Below, one piece after another: positions 1 through 8,209 of a stretch of DNA of 64,000 nt (the stretch's first letter is position 1; every line of letters begins with the position of its first letter). The translations under genes and the position numbers were made by a program. The notes under the pieces are model-generated. The model had not been told where the DNA came from. It saw only the letters and a list, made by a program, of their open reading frames with translations, and ran no database searches. Origin of the DNA: Candidatus Omnitrophota bacterium (GTDB lineage Bacteria; Hinthialibacterota; Hinthialibacteria; Hinthialibacterales; JAKPRU01); the NCBI GenBank assembly GCA_029570205.1, contig JAKQSI010000118.1, positions 114,421 to 178,420 on the forward strand, read 5' to 3'.

Positions 1-66
1 CTGGAGCCGGTGCTGCGCAAAGCCGGGATTCTTCCTCCTCTGCAACAAACCGAACAACAGACGTAG
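1..66 (+). CDS. 3' end of an unknown protein (partial)
   Basis: An open frame runs from the first base of the window to a TAG at 64-66 and encodes about 21 residues (LEPVLRKAGILPPLQ then QTEQQT). It has no start in the window and is too short to assign. It is listed because its frame and codon use look like the neighbouring genes, and because a convergent gene ends at 131, leaving an ordinary 64-base gap between them. It could equally be chance reading. Confidence 0.3.
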   Translation: MEPVLRKAGILPPLQQTEQQT

Positions 67-130
67 GTAGACCCGGTGTGTCGGAGCAGACAAACCCGGA
101 TGAGCATGAATAGCCGCGAACAGGCGACGA

Positions 131-1423
131 TCAGCGGGAGTGCGGTTCGCGTAAAAACCACCTCCATTGCACCGTCGCGATCATCGGGATCCACACACAG
201 ACCTCCGCAACAATCTTGAACCGGGTGTCGGGAAAGGTCAGCGCGACAATCGGCCAGAGCGCGAGATACGGCAGATAAAACAGCCACAGGCGAACGTCGA
301 TTTTCTTTTGGAACAAAACAATAATCGACCGGACAAACAGCGGAAGATAAAGGAATTTGTAGATTATGTAGGTCAGGCCGGTAAGCAAACCGATCCGGCT
401 TTCAATAACAATACGGTTTGCCTCACCCTCGAGATACGCCTGCGATGTGTAATTCGGAATGGTCTCGAAATTGAACCCGTGCCGGACCGTTTTAACAAGA
501 ATGCGGTAGAGAAACGCGGGGATGTTCGAGCGGATCGACTCATAGGCTTTCCCTCTGAAATAGGCGTCCGATTGTGCCTCCGAGAGACCCTGCGCATTGT
601 CTTCGCTCATTTCTTTCTTTATTCTTTCCGTTTCCAGAAACGCATCGATGTCGTAATGGGGATGCCCGTGTAGATAGAACGGGTGATTTCCGAGGTAGAG
701 ATTTGTGCCCGCATTTGTAGCAAGAGTAAACGAGCCGACCATTCGGTAGTTATGGAGCATAAACAGCAGGGTAAATACAATCCATAACGCAAGAAGAACG
801 CCGAAAGCGCGGCGAAACGATTTCTCCAGAAGAAAACATGCGGCAAATAATAGGAAAATGGTGAAGAATTCGGTCACACGCACAAGCGCCGGCACAACGG
901 CTGTTAAAAACAGCAGGACCAAAAACAGAACACGGACCCGCCGATTCTGAGAAGCATTTCGCAATAAGCCGAAAAGAAACAGGAAAAACAGGCCGGTGAA
1001 AAGAAACTCGGCGGCAGTATCCCGGCTGAGGAGTGAGGTAGAGACAAAACAGGGATTAAGAATCATCAGCAGAACTGCCGCTGATGCCCAACGCGCGCTC
1101 CCAAGCAGCCGCCGGGCAAGCGCATAGAAAAGAACAATACCCATGTTCAACAGGACGGCATTAAAAGTAAAGGGATTGATTTCTCTCCAGCCGAGAGATT
1201 GCGCTAAGGCAAGCAATAATGGAATACCCGGCGGGTAGAAAGCGGTCTGTGGAAGTTGATGATTCTCGACAATAAAGTTAGCAAGTTGAAGCGACTCTTC
1301 CAGCGGCGAATGAAGATTTCGTACCGCAAAATGGCGGATATCCATGAAAATAATTGCGTTCAGCAGGCAGAGCAGCAACGCGCAGGCAATAAAATCCGAA
1401 CGGTCGATTCGGGGGGGATTCAT
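131..1423 (-). CDS. GT39/PMT-like integral membrane glycosyltransferase
   Basis: The product (about 430 residues) is a polytopic inner-membrane protein with roughly nine to ten hydrophobic segments. Family features of the dolichyl-phosphate-mannose/ArnT superfamily are visible: an acidic first loop (SPLEESLQLANFI) followed by YPPGIPLLLAL, where the substrate-binding acidic residue and the P-x-G segment of this fold normally sit. Such enzymes move a sugar from a polyprenyl-phosphate carrier to a protein or lipid on the outer face of the membrane; donor and acceptor cannot be read here. The start at 1423 is preferred over 1432 because AAGGA lies eight bases before it. It converges with the fragment ending at 66 and is divergent from the CCA-adding enzyme. 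Confidence is good for the fold, low for the substrate. Confidence 0.7.
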   Translation of the reverse strand: MNPPRIDRSDFIACALLLCLLNAIIFMDIRHFAVRNLHSPLEESLQLANFIVENHQLPQTAFYPPGIPLLLALAQSLGWREINPFTFNAVLLNMGIVLFYALARRLLGSARWASAAVLLMILNPCFVSTSLLSRDTAAEFLFTGLFFLFLFGLLRNASQNRRVRVLFLVLLFLTAVVPALVRVTEFFTIFLLFAACFLLEKSFRRAFGVLLALWIVFTLLFMLHNYRMVGSFTLATNAGTNLYLGNHPFYLHGHPHYDIDAFLETERIKKEMSEDNAQGLSEAQSDAYFRGKAYESIRSNIPAFLYRILVKTVRHGFNFETIPNYTSQAYLEGEANRIVIESRIGLLTGLTYIIYKFLYLPLFVRSIIVLFQKKIDVRLWLFYLPYLALWPIVALTFPDTRFKIVAEVCVWIPMIATVQWRWFLREPHSR

Positions 1424-1778
1424 GAGGGGCATCCTTGATGGATACTGTGCGAATAGGGCGAACGGGGGAAATGGGTCGGACGAGGATTGTGGGAGAAGGA
1501 AAACCGGATGGCACAGGCTTCCAGCCTGTGATGGTGCGGCATCGGAACATCGGGATTTTCCTTGTTATACTCTGCTGCGAGGTTTCTTTTACGTCGGTCG
1601 CACGCAAGTCGAAATGCATCGGTCATGGTTGCCGGCCCCAAGGTAAATTACATGGTCTGTAACGCTGTCAGGATACTCCGGTCGGCTCGAGGGGTCAATC
1701 GCACATTCTCCTGCGTAGTCTGTATTCAGAGCGCTGCAATGTTAGACTCTGCAAAAGCGAAGATTTAAGGCGTAAACC
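1424..1778. other. intergenic region with dispersed palindrome
   Basis: This 355-base gap separates two divergent genes. It holds one copy of the CACAGGCT-TCC-AGCCTGTG palindrome (1512-1530) and a purine-rich stretch near 1465-1500 that resembles sequence at 3194-3230. Small open frames exist on both strands but overlap the palindrome and show no ribosome binding site, so no gene is called. AAGG before the ATG at 1779 serves the CCA-adding enzyme. Confidence 0.5.
1512..1530. repeat. palindromic repeat, family A (copy 1)
   Basis: The sequence CACAGGCT-TCC-AGCCTGTG forms an eight-base-pair stem with a three-base loop. The same motif recurs at 18390-18408 with the same flank (GGTGGCACAGG / GGATGGCACAGG) and in a decayed form at 59637-59660. 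All copies are intergenic. Confidence 0.85.
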
Positions 1779-3188
1779 ATGTCGATTCGATTTGATCTGT
1801 CGCAATTGTGCCCGTTTGTGAAGGAAATCCGGAACCTCCTGGCGCCGGAACCGGTGTACCTGGTGGGCGGGATGGTCCGCGACAGTATCCTGGAGGGCTA
1901 TCGTCGAGGCGAGGATATCCCGGATCTGATTCATGGCGAGGACTGGGACCTGGCCACCCGATGCCGCCCGCGAACCGTGCTGGCGACACTGCGGTCTGCC
2001 GGGATTACCACCATTCCGGTCGGAATTGAGCACGGCACAGTGATGGCCGTGCGCGAACGACTGAATGTCGAGATCACCACATTCCGTTCGGATGGAGTCT
2101 ATGAGGATGGAAGGCATTGTCAGGTCACGTTTGCCGATTCCATTGAAGAGGACCTGGAACGTCGCGATTTCACCATCAACGCGCTCGCGGTGGATTTGTC
2201 CTCCGGGGAGATTGTGGACCTGTTCAATGGCCTGGAAGATCTGCGGAAAAATGTCATCCGAGCGGTCGGCGATCCTGACCGGCGATTCGCCGAGGATTAC
2301 CTGCGGATGCTTCGCGCAACACGCCTCGCCGCGAAAACAGAAGCCACTGTGGAGGCAAACACACTGGAGGCTATCCGCCGTCACGCCCCAAAAATTCAGA
2401 ACATTTCGGCAGAACGGATTCGTGACGAACTCCTGAAATTGATGACCTACCCGCGACCATCCTACGGGCTTCTTCTGATGAAAGAAACCGGCCTGATGCA
2501 CGAGATTCTCCCGGAGTTGGAGGCTTGTTTCGGTGTGGAACAAAATCAGTTCCATTCCGATGATGTGGGAATGCACTCTCTCAAAACAGCGGATGCTATT
2601 CACCCCCGATACCCCTTATTACGACTGATTGCCTTGTTTCATGACTTGGGGAAACCGGAGCGCAAACGGTGGATGAAAGACCAGGAGGATTATGTCTTTT
2701 ACGGCCACCAGTTTTCAAGTGCAGACAAAGCGGCGGCAATTCTGAACCGATTGCGATCCCCCACCCGCGACATCGATCTGGCGCGACAAATGATCGAGAA
2801 CCACATGGTTCCCTTGGGACCGCATGCTTCGGCGGGTTCAATTCGTCGCCTGATGCGCCGCGTGGGCCGGGAGAATATCCGCTCGTTCCTGCGAATTCGC
2901 ATCGCCGACCGGAAAGCCAACACACTCAAAGGCCCCGGACTGGAACCGGGCCTGTATCAGGTCATCCGAACCATCCGACGGATCGAGCGGGATATGGATG
3001 CGCTCAAGATCACGGACCTCGCCATCGGCGGAAAAGACCTCATTGAGATGGGCTTGAGTCCCGGTCCGATCTTTTCCGACATATTGCATACCCTATTGGA
3101 GAGAGTTCTCGATGATCCGTCCCTCAACACACGCGAGTTCCTGTTGCCCTTGGCCGAGGAACTGGCGAGAGCGGAAGGGAAGAAATAG
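1779..3188 (+). CDS. CCA-adding tRNA nucleotidyltransferase / poly(A) polymerase family with HD domain
   Basis: This 469-residue protein belongs to the class II nucleotidyltransferases that add or repair the CCA end of tRNA (or poly(A) tails in related enzymes). The nucleotidyltransferase head shows GGMVRD at residues 30-35 and the metal-binding DWD at 55-57, followed by RRDFTINALA (about 128-137) and the RxxRATRLAAK stretch (about 176-186) that recognises tRNA and nucleotide. An HD metal-phosphohydrolase domain follows (HSLKTADAIH, then LFHDLGKP with H288-D289), as in bacterial Cca proteins with 2',3'-phosphodiesterase activity. The ATG at 1779 has AAGG nine bases upstream. In a genome where a partial tRNA gene lacks an encoded CCA (62652-62695), such an enzyme would be essential (inference). 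Cca and PcnB activities cannot be separated by eye. Confidence 0.88.
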   Translation: MSIRFDLSQLCPFVKEIRNLLAPEPVYLVGGMVRDSILEGYRRGEDIPDLIHGEDWDLATRCRPRTVLATLRSAGITTIPVGIEHGTVMAVRERLNVEITTFRSDGVYEDGRHCQVTFADSIEEDLERRDFTINALAVDLSSGEIVDLFNGLEDLRKNVIRAVGDPDRRFAEDYLRMLRATRLAAKTEATVEANTLEAIRRHAPKIQNISAERIRDELLKLMTYPRPSYGLLLMKETGLMHEILPELEACFGVEQNQFHSDDVGMHSLKTADAIHPRYPLLRLIALFHDLGKPERKRWMKDQEDYVFYGHQFSSADKAAAILNRLRSPTRDIDLARQMIENHMVPLGPHASAGSIRRLMRRVGRENIRSFLRIRIADRKANTLKGPGLEPGLYQVIRTIRRIERDMDALKITDLAIGGKDLIEMGLSPGPIFSDILHTLLERVLDDPSLNTREFLLPLAEELARAEGKK

Positions 3189-3470
3189 CCGCAATGGGAC
3201 GAGTCGGACCGATGAGGATTATCGGAGGAAGGAAACGCCGTGGCGTATCCGGCCCGTCCCCCCAACCGTCCCAGTATTTGGACCGGAAACATAGGAACAG
3301 TGGATTAGGCGAATACGAACCGGGCAGAAATCCGCCTCGAATACCTCCGCGTTCCATGGAGACTCATTGTCCGCCAAAATCCGCGCCGGTATTCACAAGA
3401 GGGCGCCACAGGTTTCCATGTTATATTGCACAAATACATCTCATCCAAATCCTTGTAAGGAGAAACAGAT

Positions 3471-5144
3471 ATGAAGGTTGTTGTCGTTGGTGCAGTCGCG
3501 GCGGGTCCGAAAACCGCATCCAAAATCATCCGTTTGCGCCCGGATACGGAGGTAACGGTTCTGGATAAAGGTCAATTCATCTCCTTCGCCGGTTGCGGAT
3601 TGCCTTATTATCTCTCCGATGTGGTCACGGACCGGAAAGAACTTTTTTCGACGCCCATCGGAGTGCCGCGTGATCCGGCTTTCTTCGACAAGGTCAAGGG
3701 TGTCAGGGTTTTGACACGTACCGAGGCGCTCCGAATTGATCGGAAATCCAGGCAAGTTGAGGCGAAGAATCTTCAAACCGGCGAGTCTCTCTCTCTGCCT
3801 TATGACAAGCTGGTTCTGGCAACCGGCGCGAAACCCATTATTCCGCCCATCCCCGGTATCGACCATAAAAAAGTTTTCACCCTGCACAGCATCGAGGACT
3901 GCGAGGCGATTCGCTCCGTGTTGGCCAATGGCAGTAAGAAAGCCGTGATTATCGGTGGCGGGCTGATCGGTGTGGAGACGGCGGAGGCCCTCGTCCAAAA
4001 AAACTCCTCCGTCACAATTGTGGAAATGCTCCCGCAGATTCTGCCCGTGTTGGATTGGGAAATGGCCAAACTGGTTGAACTCCACATCCGATCGCAGGGC
4101 GTCGATGTGCGAACCGAAACCAGAGCATTGGAAATCGCAGGAACAGGGGATGAAATCCGTTGCGTGAGAACAAACAATGGTGAAATCCCAGCGGAATTCG
4201 TGATTCTGTGTGTGGGAGTCCGCCCGAATGTATCTCTGGCAAAAGAGGCCGGGCTTGAAATCGGGGGGACCGGAGCGATTCGGGTAAACAGACGAATGCA
4301 GACTTCCGACTTGGACATTTACGCCGTCGGCGACTGTGCGGAGTCCAGGAACCTGGTTACCGGTCAGCCCTGCTATGTTCCGCTCGGATCGACTGCCAAC
4401 AAACAGGGACGAGTGGCCGCACTGAATATCGCCGGGCTGGAGGATATGTTTCCGGGTGTGTTGGGCAGCACAGTCTGCCGGGCATTCGATTTCACTGTTG
4501 CGCGGACTGGCCTGAGTGAAACACAGGCGCGAGACGCCGGGTATGATGTTGTGACATGCCTTGTTCCCGGCCCCGACCGGGCGCATTACATGCCCACCGC
4601 GAAACTTCTTATGCTGAAACTGGTCGTGGACCGCGCTACCGGACGATTGCTCGGCGCACAGGCCACCGGGCCGGGAGAGGCCGCCAAGCGCATTGATGTG
4701 GCCGCCACCGCCATTACCGCCGGAATGACTGTCGATCAGGTCTCCAAACTGGACCTGAGTTACGCCCCGCCGTACGCTCCGGCGATGGATAATCTAATTA
4801 CGGCGTCCGATGTGATTCGCAACAAGATTTCCGGCACAATGGTCGGCATCACGCCCATGGAATTGAGAAACAAACCGGCATATTCTTATTTCTTCCTGGA
4901 CGTTCGCAGTCCGGGGGAGGTCGCGAAGGTCGCGCTGCCGGGGGCCGTCAATATCCCGCTCGGAATGTTGCGTGACAGGGTAAATGAAATCCCCCGCGAC
5001 AAGGAAATTGTTGCGTTCTGCCAGGCCTCCACGCGAGCCTATGAGGCAGCCCTGATTCTGAGAGCGAACGGATTCGATAGAGTGAAGGTCCTCGACGGTG
5101 GCGTGGCAATGTGGCCCTACGAGAAAATTGGCGGAAAACGATAA
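3471..5144 (+). CDS. CoA-disulfide reductase-like FAD/NAD(P)H oxidoreductase fused to rhodanese
   Basis: The 557-residue product has the single-cysteine pyridine nucleotide-disulfide oxidoreductase fold: an N-terminal FAD site (VVVGAVAAGPKTA), the redox cysteine C42 in FAGCGLPYYL, a second dinucleotide site VIIGGGLIGVETAEAL, and the FAD-closing motif IYAVGDCAES. A C-terminal rhodanese domain from about residue 460 carries the catalytic loop FCQASTR with C517. This architecture is that of CoA-disulfide/persulfide reductases (CdrR, Npsr), which reduce CoA disulfide or CoA polysulfide in the cytoplasm. One oddity is the glycine-rich FAD loop, which reads GAVAAG where GGVAAG is common. An AAGGAG site precedes the start, and the Mrp gene follows after 38 bases, suggesting a shared transcript and a sulfur or iron-sulfur role. 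Confidence 0.87.
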   Translation: MKVVVVGAVAAGPKTASKIIRLRPDTEVTVLDKGQFISFAGCGLPYYLSDVVTDRKELFSTPIGVPRDPAFFDKVKGVRVLTRTEALRIDRKSRQVEAKNLQTGESLSLPYDKLVLATGAKPIIPPIPGIDHKKVFTLHSIEDCEAIRSVLANGSKKAVIIGGGLIGVETAEALVQKNSSVTIVEMLPQILPVLDWEMAKLVELHIRSQGVDVRTETRALEIAGTGDEIRCVRTNNGEIPAEFVILCVGVRPNVSLAKEAGLEIGGTGAIRVNRRMQTSDLDIYAVGDCAESRNLVTGQPCYVPLGSTANKQGRVAALNIAGLEDMFPGVLGSTVCRAFDFTVARTGLSETQARDAGYDVVTCLVPGPDRAHYMPTAKLLMLKLVVDRATGRLLGAQATGPGEAAKRIDVAATAITAGMTVDQVSKLDLSYAPPYAPAMDNLITASDVIRNKISGTMVGITPMELRNKPAYSYFFLDVRSPGEVAKVALPGAVNIPLGMLRDRVNEIPRDKEIVAFCQASTRAYEAALILRANGFDRVKVLDGGVAMWPYEKIGGKR

Positions 5145-5182
5145 GCCATACCCATAATTCGGCTTACAAGGAGAAATGATTC

Positions 5183-6121
5183 ATGAGTCAAGAAGAAATC
5201 CGGGAAACCGGCTCGGAATGCCCATCGAATTGCGCAGCGGAACATGAACCACACACGCATTCTTTCCCTCATGAGGAATCCCCCGAAATGCAGCGGGTAG
5301 CCCAACGGATGCGGCGGGTGAAACATCGGATTCTGGTCCTGTCGGGGAAAGGCGGTGTCGGCAAAAGCACGGTTGCAGTGAATCTTGCTGTCGGGTTGGC
5401 TCGGTCCAAAAAACAAGTCGGCCTGATGGATATTGATATTCACGGTCCCAGCGTTCCGAAATTACTTCATTTGGAACGTCGCGCGCTCAATGTGCAAGGC
5501 GATACCATTATCCCGGTCACTGTCGGAGACCGGATCAAGGTCATGTCTATCGGCTTCTTTTTGCCGAGCGAGGATGTGGCGGTAATCTGGCGCGGCCCGC
5601 GCAAGTACGGGCTGATTCAACAGTTCCTTGCCGATGTGGAATGGGGGGACCTGGATGTCCTTGTTGTGGACTCGCCTCCGGGAACCGGCGATGAACCGTT
5701 GGGAGTCGCCCAAATGATCGGAAAAGTGGACGGGGCCGTAATTGTCACCACGCCCCAGCAGGTCGCCGTGTTGGATGTCCGAAAATGTGTCACATTCTGC
5801 GAACAGTTAGGCGTTCCGATTCTCGGCATTGTGGAGAATATGAGCGGATTTGTCTGCCCCAAGTGCGGAGAGCGCTTCGATATTTTCAAGAGTCGCGGCG
5901 GTGAAAATCTGGCAAAAGAAGTCGGCGTCCCCCTGCTGGGAACGATTCCCATCGAGCCGGAAATCGTCGCGGCCTGCGACAACGGCGAACCGTACCTGGA
6001 AAAGTTTTCGTACACCGATGCCGGGCGGGCATTTGACCGCATTGCTCAATCCGTTCTGAAAGCGCTGGCAAACGGCCATCGGGACATGGATGATATCCAC
6101 AAGAAGGAAGGTCGGCTATGA
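5183..6121 (+). CDS. Mrp/NBP35-family P-loop ATPase, Fe-S carrier
   Basis: This 312-residue protein has the deviant Walker A GKGGVGKST at residues 55-63 of the Mrp/NBP35 family, VVDSPPGTGDEPLG as the switch/Walker B region, and a CPKCG motif near residue 224 that bridges the cluster at the dimer interface. A short cysteine-containing N-terminal extension (ECPSNC, residues 12-17) recalls the extra cluster site of NBP35-type members. These proteins carry and deliver [4Fe-4S] clusters in the cytoplasm. AAGGAG lies before the ATG. Its stop codon overlaps the start of the radical SAM gene by four bases (ATGA), which implies translational coupling and makes the radical SAM enzyme a natural client (inference). 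Confidence 0.9.
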   Translation: MSQEEIRETGSECPSNCAAEHEPHTHSFPHEESPEMQRVAQRMRRVKHRILVLSGKGGVGKSTVAVNLAVGLARSKKQVGLMDIDIHGPSVPKLLHLERRALNVQGDTIIPVTVGDRIKVMSIGFFLPSEDVAVIWRGPRKYGLIQQFLADVEWGDLDVLVVDSPPGTGDEPLGVAQMIGKVDGAVIVTTPQQVAVLDVRKCVTFCEQLGVPILGIVENMSGFVCPKCGERFDIFKSRGGENLAKEVGVPLLGTIPIEPEIVAACDNGEPYLEKFSYTDAGRAFDRIAQSVLKALANGHRDMDDIHKKEGRL

Positions 6122-7068
6122 GTCAATATGTGTTCGGTCCGGTGCCGTCGCGCCGTCTGGGGCGGTCTCTCGGTATTGATTTACTGCCGCTGAAAACGTG
6201 CAGCTTCAACTGTGTCTACTGTCAGGTAGGCCGGACGACCTGTCTGGCCATTGAGCGGAAGGAATGGGTTCCAACAGCTCCGGTCTTGGAACAGGTTAAA
6301 CAGAGAATCGCCGGGCCGGTCAGTCCCGATGTGATTACCTTCTCCGGTTCCGGCGAACCGACTCTCCATTCGGGAATCGGCGAAATCATCCGTGGGATCA
6401 AGTCATTTACCCAAATCCCCGTGGTAGTTCTCACGAACGGATCTCTCCTGTGGATGCCGGAAGTTCGTCGGGATCTGCTGGAGGCCGATATCGTGGTTCC
6501 TTCGCTGGACGCCGGTTCGGAAAGTCTCTTTCAATATGTCAATCGTCCACATCCGGATATCTCCCTGGAAAAACTTATCGAGGGAACGATCCGATTCCGA
6601 GAGGAATACAAGGGGCAAATCTGGCTGGAGGTTTTCCTGATGTGGGGCGTCACGGCGATGGATCGCGAAGTGGAGAAAATGGCCGCCATTGCCGAACGAA
6701 TTCGCCCGGATCGCATTCAACTGAATACCGTCGCCCGTCCCCCCGCTGAGGAGTACGCGTACTCCGTACCCGAAGAACGAATGCGCTATTTTGCCACAAT
6801 GTTCGAGCCGAAAGCGGAGGTGATCGGCGGGCACTCGTCTACGTTGGAAATGACCGGACTTGTGGGTAGCAGCGAGGAGATCCTGGCTCTCGTGCGACGT
6901 CGCCCGTGTACATTGGACGACATCGCCGATGGGCTGGCAATGAATCGGAATGTTGTCATTAAGTACGTGGATCGGTTGATCTCTGAGGGACATCTGCGCC
7001 ACAAGGTGCAGGACTCACTGGTTTACTATTGGGCCACCGAAGAATCCCCATCGAAAAATGAGACATGA
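6118..7068 (+). CDS. radical SAM protein (COG0731-like) with C-terminal winged helix
   Basis: The 316-residue product carries the radical SAM signature C28-SFN-C32-VY-C35 and GSGEPTLH further on, the glycine-rich SAM-binding strand. The start MSQYVFGPVPSRRLGRSLG is highly characteristic of a widespread but uncharacterised radical SAM family related to wybutosine-type enzymes. Residues from about 250 (RRRPCTLDDIADGLAMNRN to GHLRHK) look like a winged-helix or DNA-binding module. The start overlaps the upstream Mrp stop by four bases. The substrate is unknown. The pairing with an Mrp ATPase and a CoA persulfide reductase suggests an Fe-S or sulfur-linked job, but that is inference. Confidence 0.82.
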   Translation: MSQYVFGPVPSRRLGRSLGIDLLPLKTCSFNCVYCQVGRTTCLAIERKEWVPTAPVLEQVKQRIAGPVSPDVITFSGSGEPTLHSGIGEIIRGIKSFTQIPVVVLTNGSLLWMPEVRRDLLEADIVVPSLDAGSESLFQYVNRPHPDISLEKLIEGTIRFREEYKGQIWLEVFLMWGVTAMDREVEKMAAIAERIRPDRIQLNTVARPPAEEYAYSVPEERMRYFATMFEPKAEVIGGHSSTLEMTGLVGSSEEILALVRRRPCTLDDIADGLAMNRNVVIKYVDRLISEGHLRHKVQDSLVYYWATEESPSKNET

Positions 7069-7111
7069 ACATCCCCAAGCCTCTACGCAATCCATGTGAG
7101 AGAATGTAAGT

Positions 7112-8140
7112 ATGACGGAAATTACTCAACCGCATGACCACTTTTTTCGATTGACATTCTCCGACCCGGAAATCGTCGAGGACATCCTTTTCAACAACCT
7201 CCCCCAAATTGCCTGTCACCTGGTCCCGGGCAGCCTGGACAACACCGGGGAATCCTTCGTGAGTCCCCAATTGCGCGAGTACATATCCGATATGCTTTAT
7301 CGTGCTCAGCTCAAAAGGGGAAAAGGGGCCTACCTCTACTTATTGTTCGAGCATAAGAGCCATCCCGAACCCGAGGTGGCGTTCGATCTGCTGCGCTACA
7401 TGGTGCGGATTTGGGAACGGTTTCGCGATCAAGGATCCCCCGAAGGTTTCCCGCATATCATTCCGATCGTATTCTATCATGGAAAAGAGTTCTGGAACGG
7501 CAATACAAATTTCGCCGGTCTTTTTGAGCAGATCGAGGAACTGCAAGCATACGTACCGACCTTTGAATATTGTCTTTATGATCTGTCGCGGTATAGTGAA
7601 AAGGAGATTCGAGGGCAGGTATTCTCGCGGGTCGCTTTGCTGTCGATGAAATATATTTACAGCGCCGATTTGGGGGAGGAGTTTGTGCGGATTTGCGAAT
7701 CGTTATCCAGTGCCCGGGCAAACCCGCGTTTTCTTGATTTCCTGCGGAGCCTGCTGGAATATATCGGGGCCGCATCGGACCGGGTCAGCGAGGAGCAGAT
7801 ACAAGCGGGTGTGAAGAAGATTCTACCGGATTCAGGAGATGAAATCGTGCAGACGTTATTTGACAGACTCCGTGAACAAGGTTTGGAACAAGGTTTGGAA
7901 CAAGGTCTGGAACGAGGTCTGGAACAGGGTCTCATGCGAGGCCGCGAGGAAGGACGCGAGGAAGGGCGTCGAACCGGATTACAGGAAGCTATTGAGCTGG
8001 CTTTGGAATTGAAATTCGGAGATGAGGGATTATTGTTGGCTCCCAAGATTCAAGAGATTTCCTCTGTTGAGAAGCTCGAGCAGATCAAGAACGCGATCCG
8101 AAAATCAGAGAAACTGATCGAAATAGCCTTGTTGCTTTGA
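7112..8140 (+). CDS. Rpn-family recombination-promoting nuclease / PD-(D/E)XK transposase-like protein
   Basis: The protein opens with ITQPHDHFFRLTFSDPEIVEDIL, the hallmark of the YhgA-like/Rpn family, and continues with YLYLLFEHKSHPEPEVAFDLLRYM, which supplies the E-x-K part of the PD-(D/E)XK nuclease core. Family members promote RecA-independent recombination and often behave as mobile, phase-variable genes. Residues 255-290 are a degenerate four-residue repeat (EQGL, then EEGR), also typical of the family's C-terminal linker. It sits on the same strand 43 bases after the radical SAM gene but is probably a separate, possibly acquired, unit because it has no functional link to it. The spacing to the convergent carbamoyltransferase is 69 bases. 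Confidence 0.85.
   Translation: MTEITQPHDHFFRLTFSDPEIVEDILFNNLPQIACHLVPGSLDNTGESFVSPQLREYISDMLYRAQLKRGKGAYLYLLFEHKSHPEPEVAFDLLRYMVRIWERFRDQGSPEGFPHIIPIVFYHGKEFWNGNTNFAGLFEQIEELQAYVPTFEYCLYDLSRYSEKEIRGQVFSRVALLSMKYIYSADLGEEFVRICESLSSARANPRFLDFLRSLLEYIGAASDRVSEEQIQAGVKKILPDSGDEIVQTLFDRLREQGLEQGLEQGLERGLEQGLMRGREEGREEGRRTGLQEAIELALELKFGDEGLLLAPKIQEISSVEKLEQIKNAIRKSEKLIEIALLL
7874..7969 (+). repeat. 12-base tandem repeat inside the Rpn-family gene
   Basis: Five in-frame copies of a 12-base unit (GAACAAGGTTTG and variants) are followed by three related units (GAGGAAGGACGC type). They encode EQGL repeats then EEGR repeats. The array is prone to slippage, but each unit is a multiple of three, so gain or loss keeps the frame. 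Confidence 0.85.
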
Positions 8141-8209
8141 TGTCTCTTGGCGCTTTGTTGCATCCCGTTATCCGACAAGACGTCAAGTATGATAGGGAGA
8201 GGTATTCAC

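Noticed and set aside
1695..2603. 302-codon - strand frame over the CCA-adding enzyme gene
   Set aside because: Antisense shadow; the + strand encodes nucleotidyltransferase and HD motifs.
3441..4586. 381-codon - strand open frame over the CoA-disulfide reductase gene
   Set aside because: Shadow of a flavoprotein with clear FAD, NAD and redox-cysteine motifs.
7874..7969. Tandem 12-base array considered as a CRISPR or other repeat array
   Set aside because: It is coding, has no spacers and is the family-typical EQGL linker of Rpn proteins.
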